The notes under the pieces: model-generated | The model's database searches: none | Told to the model about the DNA's origin: nothing | What the model saw: the letters and a program-made list of their open reading frames with translations, nothing else | NCBI GenBank assembly: GCA_947258975.1 | Contig: CAMYKK010000031.1 | Location: forward strand, 1 to 43,440 | Length of the DNA stretch: 43,440 nt | Source of the DNA: an uncultured Gammaproteobacteria bacterium | Lineage (GTDB): Bacteria > Pseudomonadota > Gammaproteobacteria > Arenicellales > JAANXG01 | Reading direction: 5' to 3' | Made by a program: the position numbers and the translations under genes | In this document: one piece after another, positions 42,720 through 43,440 of the stretch | How the letters are laid out: every line of letters begins with the position of its first letter | Position numbering within the stretch: position 1 is the stretch's first letter

Positions 42720-42950
42720 TTGTATGATCCTCCATTGGGGTCGATTGGAACCGACATTGGCGACCGGCTCACGCGTTGTTATAACCGTTCATTGCGTCGC
42801 ACGAACGTTGCGTCTTTATACAACATTTCTATAAGGCTATCCATTGGATATAGTGCCGTTGGCCAGTGCAGCCTGCTTGACACCAAAATTAATGGATGTT
42901 TTTCAAAGGCCTAATCCGTATATTGCACCATTGTTATCTGCGAGCGACTC
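42720..42950 (-). promoter_or_regulatory. promoter/operator region of the TRAP-lut operon
   Basis: TGGATA (42838-42843) and TATAAA (42815-42820) with a 17-bp spacer form a candidate promoter. Just inside the predicted transcript, TTGCGTC occurs twice on the plus strand at 42792-42798 and 42808-42814, spaced 16 bp, and a GTTATAAC palindrome lies at 42778-42785. These may be a regulator site. No gene is present in this gap. Confidence 0.4.
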
Positions 42951-43256
42951 ATGAAATCTAATCATTGTTACCCTGGTATCGACCAAGACAAACATGGCGG
43001 CATGACCGATATCGGCCGCATCATTCGTGATGCTTGGCTGTTTGAAATCCTTGATAAAAACGAGACCTGCGCCGGCTGGAGCTATCAACAGATCGACCGA
43101 CTGTACGATCAAGTGACGCAGGCGTGGCAAGCCTACGGCCACCTGGTATCGAACCTGCCGGCCGAATTACGCTCGCGGCACACCGAAATATATGCGCAGG
43201 CGATACAACTGGCGCGGGATTGCGGTTGGGATCCGGAGCTGGACGATGATGACTAA
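42951..43256 (+). CDS. small acidic protein of unknown function
   Basis: A 101-residue, soluble, mainly helical protein rich in Trp and acidic residues with no signal peptide (…DIGRIIRDAWLFEILDKNETCAGWSYQQIDRLYDQVTQAWQAYGHLVSNLPAEL…, ending WDPELDDDD). It diverges from the TRAP-lut operon across a shared promoter region. A second in-frame ATG at 43002 (MTDIGRI) is a plausible true start, giving 84 residues. It looks like a conserved protein rather than chance because of its composition and regular helices. I do not recognise a domain. Confidence 0.55.
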   Translation: MKSNHCYPGIDQDKHGGMTDIGRIIRDAWLFEILDKNETCAGWSYQQIDRLYDQVTQAWQAYGHLVSNLPAELRSRHTEIYAQAIQLARDCGWDPELDDDD

Positions 43257-43268
43257 CCCATATTCTTC

Positions 43269-43300
43269 AACAGGATCCCGGATGCTGACGCGGGACGGAT
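43269..43300 (+). repeat. third, partial copy of the dispersed repeat
   Basis: CAGGATCCCGGATGCTGACGC matches the left ~20 bases of the 7527 and 32701 repeats, then diverges. It lies immediately downstream of the small acidic gene and upstream of the strong inverted repeat. Confidence 0.4.
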
Positions 43301-43309
43301 ACTTCAAGG

Positions 43310-43346
43310 GGGTCTGACCCCTTCCAAAGACGAAGGGGTCAGACCC
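43310..43346. repeat. perfect inverted repeat GGGTCTGACCCCTTC
   Basis: A perfect 15-bp inverted repeat (43310-43324 with 43332-43346) with a 7-nt loop caaagac. The right arm is followed by AATGGCACTAAGTTAAGCC, which resembles sequence near ends of some transposable elements. No transposase is inside the window, and the sequence continues past the edge. It may be a terminator for the small gene or the border of a mobile element. Confidence 0.5.
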
Positions 43347-43440
43347 GAATGGCACTAAGTTAAGCCCCTTCAGCATGGTATCGGTTACGGTGCGGGATTT
43401 CTTTCATTTGATGTCGTGGGGCGGTTAGAAGTGGGAAGGG

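Noticed and set aside
1-43440. CRISPR array, riboswitch, toxin-antitoxin module, phage or integrase
   Set aside because: I looked for evenly spaced direct repeats, classic riboswitch cores, small toxin/antitoxin pairs and integrase motifs by eye and found none that hold up.

Overview
The window looks like chromosomal DNA of a heterotrophic gammaproteobacterium (moderately high GC). The assignment rests on the rplM-rpsI pair, the unsaturated fatty-acid genes fabA-fabB, a coq7-type ubiquinone hydroxylase, a COX15/CtaA heme A synthase and an LpxL/HtrB-type acyltransferase (Gram-negative, ubiquinone, aerobic respiration). I cannot name a genus. No CRISPR array, complete insertion sequence, integrase or phage module was found.

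Layout. 1-1.4 kb: tRNA-Gln(CUG), rpsI and rplM on the minus strand, preceded by a very good sigma70-type promoter that drives a compact structured RNA ending in a canonical terminator (a small RNA or an attenuated rplM leader). 1.5-7.5 kb: a thioredoxin-like ferredoxin, then a minus-strand glycolate oxidase operon glcD-glcE-glcF followed by a SAF-domain dehydrogenase. 7.6-10.3 kb: a peroxiredoxin, an AzlCD branched-chain amino acid exporter and a tartrate/malate dehydrogenase. 10.4-15.3 kb: a complete HAAT-type ABC operon (SBP-livH-livM-livG-livF). 15.6-21.6 kb: a lipid/signalling patch holding an LpxL-like acyltransferase, a fatty-acyl-AMP ligase fused to an acyl carrier domain, the C-terminal stump of a P450, an EAL phosphodiesterase with a degenerate GGDEF domain, and a relic of a second GGDEF protein. 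21.6-28.5 kb: a substrate-binding-like protein without a signal peptide, a frameshifted 3-hydroxyisobutyrate dehydrogenase-like gene, and a TRAP operon (dctP-dctQ-dctM) coupled to an amidase and a 62-residue membrane protein. 28.6-32.6 kb: an orphan GlcF-like protein, coq7, mipA with a broken gene just upstream, and a small BamE-like periplasmic protein. 32.8-35.6 kb: fabA-fabB-ctaA. 35.8-42.7 kb: a lactate-type operon, TRAP dctP-dctQ-dctM followed by lutA-lutB-lutC and an AEC permease. 43 kb: a small conserved-looking acidic protein and a strong inverted repeat at the edge.

How the genes work together. Much of the window is carbon acquisition: two TRAP transporters, one ABC amino acid/amide importer, an AEC permease, and electron-transferring oxidases for 2-hydroxyacids (GlcDEF for glycolate, LutABC for L-lactate). 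Both oxidase systems deliver electrons toward the quinone pool, to which Coq7 (quinone synthesis) and CtaA (terminal oxidase heme) also contribute. In each of the three operons that begin with a binding-protein gene, a strong hairpin without a U-tract sits directly after that gene, as expected if it stabilises the binding-protein segment of the mRNA.

Several genes are decayed: the P450 stump, the GGDEF relic, a frameshifted dehydrogenase and a broken secreted-protein gene. A dispersed ~60-bp repeat is present in two good copies and two partial ones. The least explained item is the structured RNA upstream of rplM, with its CCUCC-rich (anti-Shine-Dalgarno-like) single-stranded segment.
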